From positions 26,993 through 90,992 of the forward strand of contig NZ_BQIP01000025.1 of the NCBI RefSeq assembly GCF_021602585.1: DNA of 64,000 bases, written 5' to 3'. Every line of letters begins with the position of its first letter. Position 1 is the first letter of the stretch. Position numbers and translations under genes: made by a program. The notes under the pieces were generated by a model that saw nothing but the letters and a program-made list of their open reading frames with translations, did no database searches and had not been told where the DNA came from. The DNA is from Pseudomonas faucium (GTDB lineage Bacteria > Pseudomonadota > Gammaproteobacteria > Pseudomonadales > Pseudomonadaceae). Shown piece by piece: positions 1 through 8,840 of this stretch.

Positions 1-627
1 CAGCGCCGCATCGAGCTGGCGCAGTGCGGCTTGTTCGTTGGCCGCGGTGTTGTCGGCAATGTAGCCGCGCACGTCGATACGCACTTGCAGCAGTTGTTGG
101 CGCGCCTTGCTGATCAGCTGGTATTGGGCCAGGCGCACGCCGTCGGCTTCAGGGCGCGACATGACGTCCTGGGCCAGGCTGTCCATGGCCTCGTCGGCCT
201 TGCCGGCGGACAGGTTCATGGCGTCGCGGGCGGCCTGGGTGTTGTCGTAGCCGGCACGCATCTTGTTCAGCGAGACCTTGTACTCGCTGATGGTCTGCCC
301 CAGTTCGTTGAGCAGCTTGACGTTCTCCGGGCTCTTGAAGGTGCTGGCCAGGTAGGCCTGCTGCTTGCTGAAGGCATCGAGCTTGGCCTGGGTGTTGGCG
401 GCTGCGGCGTCGTCGCCGTTGGCGATCATGTACTGCAGGCGCGCAATGCGCAGGTCGGTCAGGTCCTTGTTGAGCTGGGCGATATCGCCCATCCAGTTGC
501 TGCGGTCGATGAGGCTGCCCAGGCTGGTCCAGCCGGTCAGGGCCAGCAGGCCGGTAAGGACCAGCACCAGGCCGAAGCCCAGGCCGAGTTTGAGGTTGAC
601 GCTGATGTTGGCGAACCACCTGTTCAT
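1..627 (-). CDS. Methyl-accepting chemotaxis protein, N-terminal part (McpS-like, HBM ligand-binding domain); cut by window edge
   Basis: The 209 visible residues begin MNRWFANISVNLKLGLG, with one membrane segment at about residues 13-34, then a helical periplasmic region running off the window. This is the layout of a transmembrane chemoreceptor: inner-membrane anchor, then a helical-bimodular (HBM) sensor. McpS of P. putida, an HBM receptor for TCA-cycle acids, sits beside ypfJ and pcaHG in KT2440 as I recall, so that is the best match. The HAMP and signalling domains would lie to the left, so the cytoplasmic part cannot be checked. The start ATG at 627 has GGAGAG about 8 nt upstream. Ligand specificity is inferred from context only. 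Confidence 0.8.
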   Translation of the reverse strand, partial: MNRWFANISVNLKLGLGFGLVLVLTGLLALTGWTSLGSLIDRSNWMGDIAQLNKDLTDLRIARLQYMIANGDDAAAANTQAKLDAFSKQQAYLASTFKSPENVKLLNELGQTISEYKVSLNKMRAGYDNTQAARDAMNLSAGKADEAMDSLAQDVMSRPEADGVRLAQYQLISKARQQLLQVRIDVRGYIADNTAANEQAALRQLDAAL

Positions 628-769
628 ATGCACGCTCTCCAGAAAATTTTCGCTCACTTGATCGTCGATCGCGAGGCGTTGTTGTTCTGGATGCCCGCTC
701 AATCGTGCAGGGGTTATCGGCAAGGGAAGGGGAAGCTGAAACGCTTTTTCAGCAGAAATGTAACTCTAT

Positions 770-810
770 GTGGGAGCGAGCTTGCCCGCGAATGGGCCGC
801 CCGGCGGCCC
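770..810. repeat. Single REP unit with hairpin downstream of ypfJ
   Basis: TGTGGGAGCGAGCTTGCCCG is one unit of the P. putida REP family. It is followed by an 8-bp stem (GGGCCGCC / GGCGGCCC, 794-810). The hairpin lies 10 nt past the ypfJ stop and may stabilise or end its transcript, although no T-run follows. Confidence 0.7.
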
Positions 811-819
811 CACGTAATG

Positions 820-1707
820 TCAAAGGCTGCGCGCGCTGAAGGTATCGCAGCTGTTCACCTCACCCTGGGCGAACCCGGCCTTGAACCAGCGCACCCGCTG
901 GGCCGACGTACCATGGGTGAACGAGTCTGGCACCACACGCCCCTGGCCCTGTTGCTGCAGGCGGTCGTCACCAATGGCATTGGCGGCATTGAGCGCTTCC
1001 TCCACGTCACCTGGCTCCAGCCAGTTCAAACGCTTTTGCGCCTGGTAGGCCCACACCCCGGCCAGGCAGTCGGCCTGCAACTCCTGGCGCACCAGCAGGC
1101 CGTTGTCGCCTTCCATGCGCTGGCCGTTGCGCCGTGCGGCGTCGACTTTGGCCGAAACGCCGAGCAAGGTCTGCACGTGGTGGCCGATCTCGTGGGCGAT
1201 CACATAGGCCTGGGCGAAATCGCCGGCGGCGGCGAAGCGGGTTTCCATTTCGCGGAAGAACGACATGTCCAGGTACACCCGTTGGTCCGCCGGGCAGTAG
1301 AACGGCCCCACGGCCGCCGAGGCGAAACCGCAGGCGGAATTCACCTGGCCGCTGAACAGCACCAGCTTGGGGTCGCGGTACTGCTTGCCGGCCTGGGAGA
1401 ACAGGGCCTTCCAGGTGTCTTCGGTGTCGCCCAGGATCGAGGCGACGAACTGCGCCTGTTCGTCATTGGCCGCGGGCGCCTGGTTGCTGGCGCCACTGGG
1501 AGCGGGCTGTTGCTGCTCCATCTGGCCGGTGAGCTGGCCGAGGATCTGCAGCGGGTCTTGGCCGGTGAGCCAGCCGATGCCGACGATCAGCAGGATCGCC
1601 CCAAGCCCGAGCCCCTTGCCGCCGCCAAAGCGCATGCCACCGCCGCCGCCACCTTCGCCGCGGGCATCGACCACGTTGTCGCTGCGTCGGCCTTTTCGCC
1701 ATTCCAT
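820..1707 (-). CDS. ypfJ: YpfJ-family neutral zinc metallopeptidase (membrane-anchored)
   Basis: A 295-residue protein. It has a charged N-terminus, a glycine run (about 18-30), one membrane helix (about 33-48), a low-complexity Gln/Pro/Ala linker (about 63-83), then a metallopeptidase domain with HEIGHH at 172-177, the zinc-binding and catalytic motif of this family. A downstream Glu that would complete the zinc site is expected near QELQADC. The physiological substrate is unknown. I start at the ATG at 1707 because GGAGAG lies 5-6 nt upstream; an in-frame ATG 27 nt earlier lacks a ribosome site. It is divergent from pcaHG and shares their regulatory gap. Confidence 0.88.
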   Translation of the reverse strand: MEWRKGRRSDNVVDARGEGGGGGGMRFGGGKGLGLGAILLIVGIGWLTGQDPLQILGQLTGQMEQQQPAPSGASNQAPAANDEQAQFVASILGDTEDTWKALFSQAGKQYRDPKLVLFSGQVNSACGFASAAVGPFYCPADQRVYLDMSFFREMETRFAAAGDFAQAYVIAHEIGHHVQTLLGVSAKVDAARRNGQRMEGDNGLLVRQELQADCLAGVWAYQAQKRLNWLEPGDVEEALNAANAIGDDRLQQQGQGRVVPDSFTHGTSAQRVRWFKAGFAQGEVNSCDTFSARSL

Positions 1708-1772
1708 AAGGGCTCTCCAGAGCGTGAAACACAAAGCAATAGATTAGTTCACTGCGGCCAAAGGCACTAATT

Positions 1773-1790
1773 CATAACCATTTGGTTATG
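1773..1790. promoter_or_regulatory. 18-bp perfect palindrome upstream of pcaHG, PcaQ-type operator candidate
   Basis: CATAACCATTTGGTTATG is a perfect palindrome containing ATAACC-N4-GGTTAT. That is almost exactly the ATAACC-N4-GGTTAA box I recall for the LysR regulator PcaQ in rhizobia. It lies 139 nt before the pcaH start, in the gap shared with ypfJ. No PcaQ-like gene was recognised in the window. Confidence 0.55.
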
Positions 1791-1847
1791 CCTCTGATGC
1801 CTGAATTCAATGTTCATCCCCCGCAACCTATCTGAAACTGCAAGTCC

Positions 1848-1890
1848 CTGTGGGAGCTGGCCTGCCAGCGATTGGGCTTCGAAGAAGCCC
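1848..1890. repeat. REP unit plus hairpin inside the pcaHG leader
   Basis: CTGTGGGAGCTGGCCTGCCA (from 1849) is a REP head and stem. It runs directly into a 7-bp hairpin, GGGCTTC-GAA-GAAGCCC (1874-1890), ending 39 nt before the pcaH start. Other REP units here sit after genes; this one probably lies inside the 5' leader. Confidence 0.65.
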
Positions 1891-1929
1891 CGATGGGAAA
1901 TATCCATAATTCCAAGAGAGGAACCCGGC

Positions 1930-2649
1930 ATGCCCGCCCAGGACACCAGCCGCTTCGTGATCCGTGATCGCAACTGGCACCCCAAGGCCCTGACGCCCGA
2001 CTACAAGACATCCATCGCCCGCTCGCCGCGCCAGGCGCTGGTCAGCATTCCCCAGTCGATCAGCGAAACCACAGGCCCCGACTTTTCCCACCTGGGCTTC
2101 GGCGCCCATGACCATGACCTGCTGCTGAACTTCAACAACGGTGGCCTGCCGATCGGTGAGCGCATCATCGTCGCCGGCCGGGTCGTCGACCAGTACGGCA
2201 AGCCGGTGGCCAACACCCTGGTGGAGATGTGGCAGGCCAACGCCGGTGGCCGCTACCGGCACAAGAACGACCGCTACCTGGCGCCGCTGGACCCGAACTT
2301 CGGCGGCGTCGGCCGTTGCCTGACCGACCGCGACGGCTACTACAGCTTCCGCACCATCAAGCCCGGCCCGTACCCATGGCGCAACGGCCCGAACGACTGG
2401 CGCCCGGCGCATATCCACTTCGCCATCAGCGGCCCGTCGATCGCCACCAAGCTGATCACCCAGCTGTATTTCGAGGGCGACCCGCTGATCCCGATGTGCC
2501 CGATCGTCAAGTCGATCGCCAACCCCGACGCGGTGCAGCAACTGATCGCCAAGCTCGACATGAGCCATGCCAACCCCATGGACTGCCTGGCCTACCGCTT
2601 CGACATCGTGCTGCGCGGCCAGCGCAAGACCCACTTCGAAAACTGCTGA
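1930..2649 (+). CDS. pcaH: Protocatechuate 3,4-dioxygenase beta subunit
   Basis: The catalytic, iron-bearing subunit of the intradiol dioxygenase that opens protocatechuate between its hydroxyls to give 3-carboxy-cis,cis-muconate, the entry to the protocatechuate branch of the beta-ketoadipate pathway. The protein is 239 residues, the usual P. putida length. The four Fe(III) ligands are present at Y109, Y148, H161 and H163 (108, 147, 160, 162 without Met). The ATG at 1930 follows AGAGGA; an upstream in-frame ATG at 1810 would add about 40 unrelated residues. pcaG follows after 10 nt, so the two subunits are made from one mRNA. Confidence 0.97.
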   Translation: MPAQDTSRFVIRDRNWHPKALTPDYKTSIARSPRQALVSIPQSISETTGPDFSHLGFGAHDHDLLLNFNNGGLPIGERIIVAGRVVDQYGKPVANTLVEMWQANAGGRYRHKNDRYLAPLDPNFGGVGRCLTDRDGYYSFRTIKPGPYPWRNGPNDWRPAHIHFAISGPSIATKLITQLYFEGDPLIPMCPIVKSIANPDAVQQLIAKLDMSHANPMDCLAYRFDIVLRGQRKTHFENC

Positions 2650-2659
2650 GGACCCCGCC

Positions 2660-3265
2660 ATGCCAATCGAACTGCTGCCGGAAACCCCCTCGCAGACCGC
2701 CGGCCCCTATGTGCACATCGGCCTGGCTTTGGAAGCGGCCGGCAACCCGACCCGCGACCAGGAAATCTGGAACCGCCTGGCCAAGCCGGATGCCGCGGGC
2801 GAGCACATCCTTTTGATCGGCCAGGTGTATGACGGCAATGGCCACCTGGTGCGTGATTCGTTCCTGGAAATCTGGCAGGCCGATGCCGATGGCCAGTACC
2901 AGGATGCCTACCACCTGGAAAACCCCTTCAACAGTTTTGGCCGCACCGCCACTACCTTCGATGCCGGCGAATGGACCGTGCACACGGTCAAGCCAGGTGT
3001 GGTGAACAATGCGGCGGGCGTGCCGATGGCGCCGCACATCAACCTCAGCCTGTTTGCCCGCGGCATCAACATTCACCTGCATACGCGGTTGTATTTCGAT
3101 GACGAGGCCGAGGCCAACGCAAAGTGCCCGGTGCTCAACCTGATCGAGCAGCCGCAGCGGCGTGAGACATTGATTGCCAAGCGCTGTGAAGTGGATGGGA
3201 AAACGGCGTATCGGTTCGATATCCGGATTCAGGGGGAAGGGGAGACGGTGTTCTTCGACTTCTGA
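2660..3265 (+). CDS. pcaG: Protocatechuate 3,4-dioxygenase alpha subunit
   Basis: A 201-residue partner of PcaH with the same beta-sandwich dioxygenase fold but without the iron ligands; alpha-beta protomers form the (alpha-beta-Fe)12 enzyme. The sequence starts MPIELLPETPSQTAGPYVHIGL and ends in GETVFFDF, as in other P. putida PcaG. GAGGA overlaps the pcaH stop and serves as ribosome site, so translation is probably coupled. A REP pair follows the stop. The remaining pca genes are not nearby, which is normal for P. putida, where they are scattered. Confidence 0.97.
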   Translation: MPIELLPETPSQTAGPYVHIGLALEAAGNPTRDQEIWNRLAKPDAAGEHILLIGQVYDGNGHLVRDSFLEIWQADADGQYQDAYHLENPFNSFGRTATTFDAGEWTVHTVKPGVVNNAAGVPMAPHINLSLFARGINIHLHTRLYFDDEAEANAKCPVLNLIEQPQRRETLIAKRCEVDGKTAYRFDIRIQGEGETVFFDF

Positions 3266-3287
3266 TGGGGGTGGGGCCGCTTTGCGG

Positions 3288-3360
3288 CCCTTTCGCGACA
3301 CAAGGCCGCTCCTACAGATGAGCGCGGCGCCTGTAGGAGCGGCCTTGTGTCGCGAAAGGG
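3288..3360. repeat. Inverted REP pair (BIME) between convergent pcaG and cupin genes
   Basis: CCCTTTCGCGACACAAGGCC continues to the head CTCCTACAG (arm 3288-3317) and is repeated as its exact reverse complement at 3331-3360, with 13 nt between. An outer, imperfect GGGCTGC/GCGGCCC extension lengthens the stem. This is the 'CTGTAGGAGCGGCC' REP variant of P. putida. Its place between two convergent stops fits a bidirectional terminator or mRNA-protecting role. Confidence 0.85.
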
Positions 3361-3381
3361 CTGCAAAGCAGCCCCAGGATT

Positions 3382-3807
3382 TCAGCCTTTCACCGGCTTC
3401 AAGTCGAACGCGTCGGCCTGATACTGAAACAACAGGCAATCCGCCGCAGCAGTACAACCACTCTCATGCACCAAGTCTGCCGGCAACTTGTAGTAAGACC
3501 CCGCCGGATACTCGGTGCGCTTGCCATCGATCACCGCATAAAAAGTCCCGCTCAGCACCACCGTCGGCAACGTCTGGCTGTGCTGGTGCAGGCCATTATC
3601 AGTCCCCTTCCTGAACTTCACATACGCTGAGTAAGGCCCCTTGCCGAAGATATCGCCCTCGACGTTGGCATAGCTGACAGCCCCTTTGGTATTGGGCACG
3701 TCCTGCCATTTCAAGGCCGCGCTGTCGGTCACCGAAATGGTCTTTTCCGCCGCATGGGCGCCGACGGCCAGGGTGGTGAGCAGCAAACCCGCGATGACTG
3801 TTTTCAT
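3382..3807 (-). CDS. Secreted cupin-fold protein (DUF4437-like)
   Basis: A 141-residue protein with a clear Sec signal peptide (MKTVIAGLLLTTLAVGAHA, cleavage before AEK), so it is probably periplasmic. The mature part reads as a single small beta-barrel cupin. HQHSQ and the preceding GTDNG, followed by a later SYYKLPADLVHES, resemble the two cupin motifs and could supply His metal ligands. Two Cys (CTAAADC) near the end may pair. The ATG at 3807 follows AAGGAG. The enzymatic role is unknown; its position after pcaG is convergent, so no shared operon. Confidence 0.75.
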   Translation of the reverse strand: MKTVIAGLLLTTLAVGAHAAEKTISVTDSAALKWQDVPNTKGAVSYANVEGDIFGKGPYSAYVKFRKGTDNGLHQHSQTLPTVVLSGTFYAVIDGKRTEYPAGSYYKLPADLVHESGCTAAADCLLFQYQADAFDLKPVKG

Positions 3808-3910
3808 GGTGAAACTCCTTCGTTGAGTGAAAGTGCAACGAAGGCTAATCAAACAAGCCGCGCACAAATACCTGCCAACTCAGCCATGACCTGTGCACAT
3901 ATCGCACAAA

Positions 3911-4810
3911 TCACCACCTCGCTTGCGCGTAGTAAACCTGCACATAGTCCAGCAACGCCCGCACCTTGGGCGCCAGGTAGCGGCTCTGTGGATAAACCGC
4001 GTAAAGGCTGCGCGCTGGCAGCTTCCAGTGCTCCAGCACCGGCACCAGGCGCCCGTCCTGCAGGGCATCGTGGACGATGAAGCGATCGAAGCTGGCAATG
4101 CCCAGGCCGCCGATGGCAGCGGCGCGCAGGGCCATCGGTGAGTTGGCGCTCAGGCGCCGTGGCATGTGGATGTCGCGCTGTTCGCCACCGGCGCTGGTGA
4201 GTTGCAGGCGCTGCGGGTGCAGCAGCTGGCTGTAGCCGAGCAGGGCATGGCTGGCCAGCGCGTCGGGGTTGCCCGGCGCGCCGTGGCGTTCCAGGTAGCC
4301 CGGGGCGGCCACCAGCATCACCTCGCTGCTCGCCAGGCGGCGTGCCACCAGGCTGGAGTCGGGCAAGTGGTCGGTGACCCGCAGGCACACATCGATCTGC
4401 TCCTCCAGCAGGTCGATGAAGCGATCGCTGCAGTGCAGTTCGATCTGCAGCAGCGGGTGGCGCTCGACGAAATCCGGCAACCAGCGCCCCAGCTCCAGCT
4501 CGCCGAACGCCGTGGCCACGCCCAGGCGCAGCGTGCCGCTGGGCTGTTGCTGGTGTTCGGAAAGCTCCAGGGCCATGGCCTGCATCTGCTCGAGGATCTG
4601 CACGCAGTGGCGATAGAACAGCGCGCCGGCCTCGGTCAGGTGCAGGCGGCGGGTGGTGCGGGTGAGCAATTGCGTGCCGAGCTGGCGTTCCAGCTGCTTT
4701 ACCTGGCGCGACAGCACGGTGTGGGAGACGCCCGCCTGGCTGGCGGCGGCGCTGAAGCTGCCGAGGTCGACGACCCGGCGGAAGGTCTGCATGGCACTGA
4801 ACTGGTCCAT
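3911..4810 (-). CDS. LysR-family transcriptional regulator (AaeR/CrgA-type)
   Basis: A 299-residue protein. The N-terminal winged helix (FRRVVDLGSFSAAASQAGVSHTVLSRQVKQLE, about 9-40) is typical of LysR proteins, followed by the periplasmic-binding-like effector domain from about residue 90. The MDQFSAMQTF start and the 'LSRQVKQLERQLGTQLLTRTTRRLHLTEAG' linker fit the AaeR/CrgA subgroup rather than PcaQ or CatR. The ATG at 4810 follows AGGAGAG. It lies downstream of trmA on the same strand, separated by a strong hairpin, so it probably has its own promoter. Its target and effector cannot be read from the sequence. Confidence 0.9.
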   Translation of the reverse strand: MDQFSAMQTFRRVVDLGSFSAAASQAGVSHTVLSRQVKQLERQLGTQLLTRTTRRLHLTEAGALFYRHCVQILEQMQAMALELSEHQQQPSGTLRLGVATAFGELELGRWLPDFVERHPLLQIELHCSDRFIDLLEEQIDVCLRVTDHLPDSSLVARRLASSEVMLVAAPGYLERHGAPGNPDALASHALLGYSQLLHPQRLQLTSAGGEQRDIHMPRRLSANSPMALRAAAIGGLGIASFDRFIVHDALQDGRLVPVLEHWKLPARSLYAVYPQSRYLAPKVRALLDYVQVYYAQARW

Positions 4811-4828
4811 CCACTCTCCTGGCGGCGT

Positions 4829-4855
4829 GCCGTGGGGCCGGGCAGGCCCCACGGC
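4829..4855 (-). terminator. Strong hairpin between trmA and the LysR gene
   Basis: An 11-bp perfect stem GCCGTGGGGCC / GGCCCCACGGC with a 5-nt loop, 9 nt past the trmA stop and about 19 nt before the LysR start. There is no T-run, so it may be a weak terminator or an RNA stability element. Confidence 0.5.
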
Positions 4856-4863
4856 ATCGCGGA

Positions 4864-5949
4864 TCAGCGCCGAACCAGCAGCACCCCGCTTTCCATGTGG
4901 TGGGTGTAGGGGAACTGGTCGAACAGCGCACAGCGTTCGATACGGTGGGTATCTTGCAGCTGGGCGATGTTCTGCGCCAGGGTCTCGGGGTTGCACGAGA
5001 TATACAGGATGCGCTCGAAACGCCGGGTCAGTTCGCAGGTGTCCGGGTCCATGCCGGCGCGCGGCGGGTCGACGAACACGGTGCCGAAGTCGTAGCTTTT
5101 CAGGTCGATGCCTTCCAGCCGGCGGAACGGGCGCACCTCGTTCAGGGCCTGGGTCAGCTCTTCGGCCGACAGGCGCACCAGGCGCACGTTGGCCACCGCG
5201 TTCTCGTCGAGGTTGCTCAGCGCGGCATTGACCGAGGTCTTGCTGATTTCGGTGGCCAGCACCTGGCGCACGCGGGTGGCCAGCGGCAGGGTGAAGTTGC
5301 CGTTGCCGCAGTACAGCTCCAGCAGGTCGTCGTCGCGCTCGCCAATGGCCTCGAATGCCCAGCTCAGCATCTTCTGGTTGACCGCGCCGTTGGGCTGGGT
5401 GAACGCGCCTTCCGGTTGGCGGTAGCTGAACACACGGCCTGCGACGTCGAGCTTCTCCACCGCGTAATCGCGGCCGATGACCAGACGCTTGCCCTTGGAG
5501 CGGCCGATCAGGCTCACGCCCAGCGTTTCTGCCAACTCGCGCGCAGCCACTTCCCAGGCCTCGTCCAGCGGGCGGTGGTAGCACAGGGTGACCATCGCAT
5601 CGCCGGCCAGGGTGGTGAGGAACTCCACCTGGAACAGCCGATTGCTCAGGGCCTCGCTGGCCTGCCAGGCCGCCTTCAGGCGCGGCATCAGCTGGTTGAT
5701 GTGCTCGCTGGCGATGGGGAATTCATCGATCAGGATGGCCTTGTGCTTGTCGCCCGGGGCGAACATCGCGTAGTGGCGCTGGCCGTCTTCACGCCACAGG
5801 CGGAACTCGGCGCGCAGGCGATAGTGCTCGCGCGGCGAGTCGAAAACCGCCGGCTCCGGCGCGCCGAAGGGGGCCAGCAGATCGCGCAGGCGCGCGACCT
5901 TGGCCTGAAGCTGCGCGTCGTAGGCGCTTGGGTCGAAGACAGCACTCAT
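4864..5949 (-). CDS. trmA: tRNA (uracil-5-)-methyltransferase TrmA
   Basis: Methylates U54 in the T-loop of tRNA to ribothymidine using S-adenosylmethionine. The protein is 361 residues, close to the usual 366. The SAM-binding motif [15 protein letters not shown], the DPPRAGMD motif and the catalytic ISCNPETL loop (nucleophile C319, matching E. coli C324) are all present, as is a final Glu in [12 protein letters not shown]. Its ATG overlaps the stop of the upstream purine permease by 4 nt (ATGA), so the two genes are co-transcribed and probably translationally coupled, an unexpected pairing of transport and tRNA modification. Confidence 0.95.
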   Translation of the reverse strand: MSAVFDPSAYDAQLQAKVARLRDLLAPFGAPEPAVFDSPREHYRLRAEFRLWREDGQRHYAMFAPGDKHKAILIDEFPIASEHINQLMPRLKAAWQASEALSNRLFQVEFLTTLAGDAMVTLCYHRPLDEAWEVAARELAETLGVSLIGRSKGKRLVIGRDYAVEKLDVAGRVFSYRQPEGAFTQPNGAVNQKMLSWAFEAIGERDDDLLELYCGNGNFTLPLATRVRQVLATEISKTSVNAALSNLDENAVANVRLVRLSAEELTQALNEVRPFRRLEGIDLKSYDFGTVFVDPPRAGMDPDTCELTRRFERILYISCNPETLAQNIAQLQDTHRIERCALFDQFPYTHHMESGVLLVRR

Positions 5950-7241
5950 GCGTTGAACCAGCCCAGCTTGATCACGAACAGGATGGAGAGGATCACCAGC
6001 GCCGGGTTCAGGTCGCGGTGGCGGCCGGAGATCAGCTTGACGGCAGTCCAGGCAATGAAGCCGAAGGCGATGCCGTTGGCGATCGAGTAGGTCAGCGGCA
6101 TGGCCAGGGCGGTGACCACCACCGGTGCGGCCTCGGTGACGTCGTCCCAGTTGATTTCGGCCAGGCCCGAGGCCATCAGCACGGCGACGAACAGCAGCGC
6201 CGGTGCGGTGGCGAAGGCCGGCACGCTACCGGCCAGCGGGGCGAAGAACAGCGCCAGCAGGAACAGCACGGCGACCACGATGGCGGTCAGGCCGGTACGG
6301 CCACCGGCGCTCACGCCTGCGGCCGATTCGATGTAGCTGGTGGTGGTCGAGGTGCCCAGCAGCGAACCTGCCATGGCCGCGGTGCTGTCGGCGATCAGGG
6401 CACGGCCCATCTTCGGCATGTGGCCGTCCTTGCCCATCAGGCCAGCGCGCTTGGCCACGCCGATCAGGGTGCCGGAGTTGTCGAACAGGTCGACGAACAG
6501 GAAGGCGAAGATCACGCTGACCAGGCCCACGTCCAGAGCACCTGCGATGTCCAGCTGGAGGAAGGTCGGCGCCAGCGACGGCGGCATGGAGACGATCCCG
6601 CCAAATGGCGTCACGCCCATCGCGATGGAGGCGACGGTGACCGCGAGGATGCCGATCAGCACCGCACCACGCACTTTCAGCGCTTCCAGGCCGACGATCA
6701 GGAAGAAGCCCAGGGTGGCGAGGATCGGCGCCGGCTGCTTGAGGTCGCCCAGGCCCACCAGGGTAGCCGGGTTATCGACGACGATGCCGGCGTTATGCAG
6801 GGCGATGAACGCCAGGAACAGGCCGATGCCCGCGGCGATGGCCGAGCGCAAGGGCAGCGGAATGCTGTTCACGATCCATTCGCGGATACGGAAGATCGAC
6901 AGCAGGAAGAACATCACCGCCGACAGGAACACCGCGCCCAGCGCCACCTGCCAGGTGTGGCCCATGTGCAGCACCACCGTGTAGGTGAAGAAGGCGTTCA
7001 GGCCCATGCCCGGCGCCAGGGCGATCGGGTAGTTGGCGATCAGGCCCATGGTGGTCGAACCGATGGCCGCGGCCAGGCAGGTAGCGACGAAGATCGCGCC
7101 CTTGTCCATGCCGGTCTCGCCGAGGATGCTCGGGTTGACGAACAGGATGTAGGCCATGGCCAGGAAGGTGGTGACGCCCGCGAGTATCTCGGTGCGCACG
7201 TTGGTGTTGTGTGCTCTTAGTTGAAACAGCCTTTCCAGCAT
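5946..7241 (-). CDS. NCS2/AzgA-family purine (guanine/hypoxanthine/adenine) permease
   Basis: A 431-residue inner-membrane protein with about 12-14 hydrophobic segments. The N-terminus ([37 protein letters not shown]) and [24 protein letters not shown] and [22 protein letters not shown] motifs are characteristic of the AzgA branch of the nucleobase-cation symporter-2 superfamily, represented by GhxP/GhxQ and PurP/AdeQ. Proton-linked uptake of a purine base is the expected function; which base cannot be decided here. It precedes trmA with a 4-nt overlap. The 194-nt gap on its right contains only a partial REP head at about 7391-7404. Confidence 0.9.
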   Translation of the reverse strand: MLERLFQLRAHNTNVRTEILAGVTTFLAMAYILFVNPSILGETGMDKGAIFVATCLAAAIGSTTMGLIANYPIALAPGMGLNAFFTYTVVLHMGHTWQVALGAVFLSAVMFFLLSIFRIREWIVNSIPLPLRSAIAAGIGLFLAFIALHNAGIVVDNPATLVGLGDLKQPAPILATLGFFLIVGLEALKVRGAVLIGILAVTVASIAMGVTPFGGIVSMPPSLAPTFLQLDIAGALDVGLVSVIFAFLFVDLFDNSGTLIGVAKRAGLMGKDGHMPKMGRALIADSTAAMAGSLLGTSTTTSYIESAAGVSAGGRTGLTAIVVAVLFLLALFFAPLAGSVPAFATAPALLFVAVLMASGLAEINWDDVTEAAPVVVTALAMPLTYSIANGIAFGFIAWTAVKLISGRHRDLNPALVILSILFVIKLGWFNA

Positions 7242-7435
7242 GCCCGCTCCCCAAGGCGCCCCCGGCGCCGTGAATGTATCGACCCCATCAGCAAAGCACA
7301 GACCGTACCGGTTGCCGTGGTTTTGTGTGGGGAGGAAAAAAGCCGCGCATCATACCAGCATGGATGGCAGGGGCCTATGGCCGTTGGGCCCTATCGCCGG
7401 CAAGCCCTGTGCGGTGCATGCAGGCGTCAGGGCCA

Positions 7436-8656
7436 TCAACCATTGTGCAGGCGGTCGCGCCTGGCCAGGCCCGGGAACAGTCTTATCCACACCCCGGTCA
7501 CCACCAAGGTGCCCACGCCCCCCAGCACCACCGCCGGCACTGTTCCAAACCAGTGCGCCGTGACCCCGGATTCGAACTCGCCGAGCTGGTTCGAGGCACC
7601 GATGAACAACCCATTCACCGCGCTCACCCGCCCGCGCATCTCATCGGGCGTCTCCAATTGCACGAAGGCGCCGCGAATCACCATGCTGATCATGTCTGCC
7701 GCGCCCAGCACCACCAGCACCGCCAGCGAGAACCAGAACGAGGTCGACAGGCCGAAGGCGATGGTCGCCACGCCAAACACCCCCACGGCGGTGAACATGG
7801 TGCGCCCGACCTTGCGCTCGACCGGGAAGCGCGCCAGCCACAACGACATCAGCAACGCCCCCACCGCCGGCGCCGAGCGCAGCAGCCCCAGGCCCCAGGG
7901 CCCGGTGAGCAAAATGTCCTTGGCGAACACCGGCAGCAGCGCGGTGGCGCCGCCCAGCAGCACGGCGAACAGGTCGAGGGAAATCGCCCCGAGGATGTCC
8001 GGCCGGCTGCGGATGAAGCGGATGCCGGCCAGCAGCGATTCCAGGCTGGCGCGGCCACGCTGGGGCACCTGCTGGCGCGAGTCGAGGCCCAGCATCAGCG
8101 CGCAGGCGATGGCGTACAGGGCAACTGTAGGGCCGTATACCCAAATGCTGCCGAAGGCATACAGGAAGCCGCCCACCGCCGGGGCGACGATGGTCGCCGC
8201 CTGGGTCGCCGACGCCGATGCCGCGACCGCCCGCGGGAACAGCCCCGGCGGCACCACGTTGGGCAGCAGCGCCTGGGTCGCCGGCATCTCGAACGAGCGG
8301 GCGGCGCCGAGCAGGAAGGCCAGGGCGAAGATCAGCTCGCGGCTGACGTTGTCGGTGGCGCTGCCCAGCGCCAGCACCAGGGCGATCAGCCCCTGCAGGG
8401 TCTGGCACAGCGCGGCCACCTTGCGCCGGTCATAGCGGTCGGCGACATGCCCGGTGTGCAGCATGAACAGCACCCGCGGGGCAAATTCCACCAGGCCCAC
8501 CAGGCCCAGGTCGAGCACATTGCCGGTCAGTTGGTAGAGGTGCCAGCCGATGGCCACGGTGAGCATCTGAAAGCCGCTGGCGGTGAACACGCGGGCCAGC
8601 CAGAAGGCCATGAACGGGCGGTGCTGGCGCAACAACTGCGGTGTGGAATCGGACAT
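7436..8656 (-). CDS. MFS transporter (MFS_3, EntS-like exporter family)
   Basis: A 406-residue inner-membrane protein with about 12 hydrophobic segments. The signature GHVADRYDRRKV between helices 2 and 3 is the major-facilitator loop motif, and ALLPNVVPPGLFPRAVAASASATQAATIVAPAVGGFLY resembles EntS-type exporters. The substrate is unknown. I use the ATG at 8656 (MSDSTPQLLRQHRPFMAFWLAR); an in-frame ATG at 8743 would add 29 residues that look non-coding. Upstream lies a pair of overlapping inverted repeats that could be an operator. Confidence 0.85.
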   Translation of the reverse strand: MSDSTPQLLRQHRPFMAFWLARVFTASGFQMLTVAIGWHLYQLTGNVLDLGLVGLVEFAPRVLFMLHTGHVADRYDRRKVAALCQTLQGLIALVLALGSATDNVSRELIFALAFLLGAARSFEMPATQALLPNVVPPGLFPRAVAASASATQAATIVAPAVGGFLYAFGSIWVYGPTVALYAIACALMLGLDSRQQVPQRGRASLESLLAGIRFIRSRPDILGAISLDLFAVLLGGATALLPVFAKDILLTGPWGLGLLRSAPAVGALLMSLWLARFPVERKVGRTMFTAVGVFGVATIAFGLSTSFWFSLAVLVVLGAADMISMVIRGAFVQLETPDEMRGRVSAVNGLFIGASNQLGEFESGVTAHWFGTVPAVVLGGVGTLVVTGVWIRLFPGLARRDRLHNG

Positions 8657-8705
8657 CGGAAACCTGTGGCCTCGGCGCAGTAGAGGGGCCGGCAGCGTAT
8701 CATCT

Positions 8706-8724
8706 GTTTGTAACAAACCGTTAC
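8706..8724. promoter_or_regulatory. Overlapping inverted repeats upstream of the MFS gene
   Basis: GTTTG-TAA-CAAAC overlaps GTAAC-AAACC-GTTAC, 50-68 nt before the MFS start. This could be a repressor operator for the exporter; no cognate regulator lies next to it. Confidence 0.35.
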
Positions 8725-8840
8725 TGTTTGCCGGGGTCGGCACTTTTTCAGGCGCGGCAACAGGGGGTGGGGCAACCGGTCACGCGGCAATCAACCACAC
8801 GCCCCGGCGGGCCATTCGGGACTATGCTTCCTAGCATTCG

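Noticed and set aside
3911-4810. The LysR gene as PcaQ, regulator of pcaHG
   Set aside because: Its N-terminus and linker fit the AaeR/CrgA group, and it is not adjacent to the palindrome. It remains a possible but unsupported binder.
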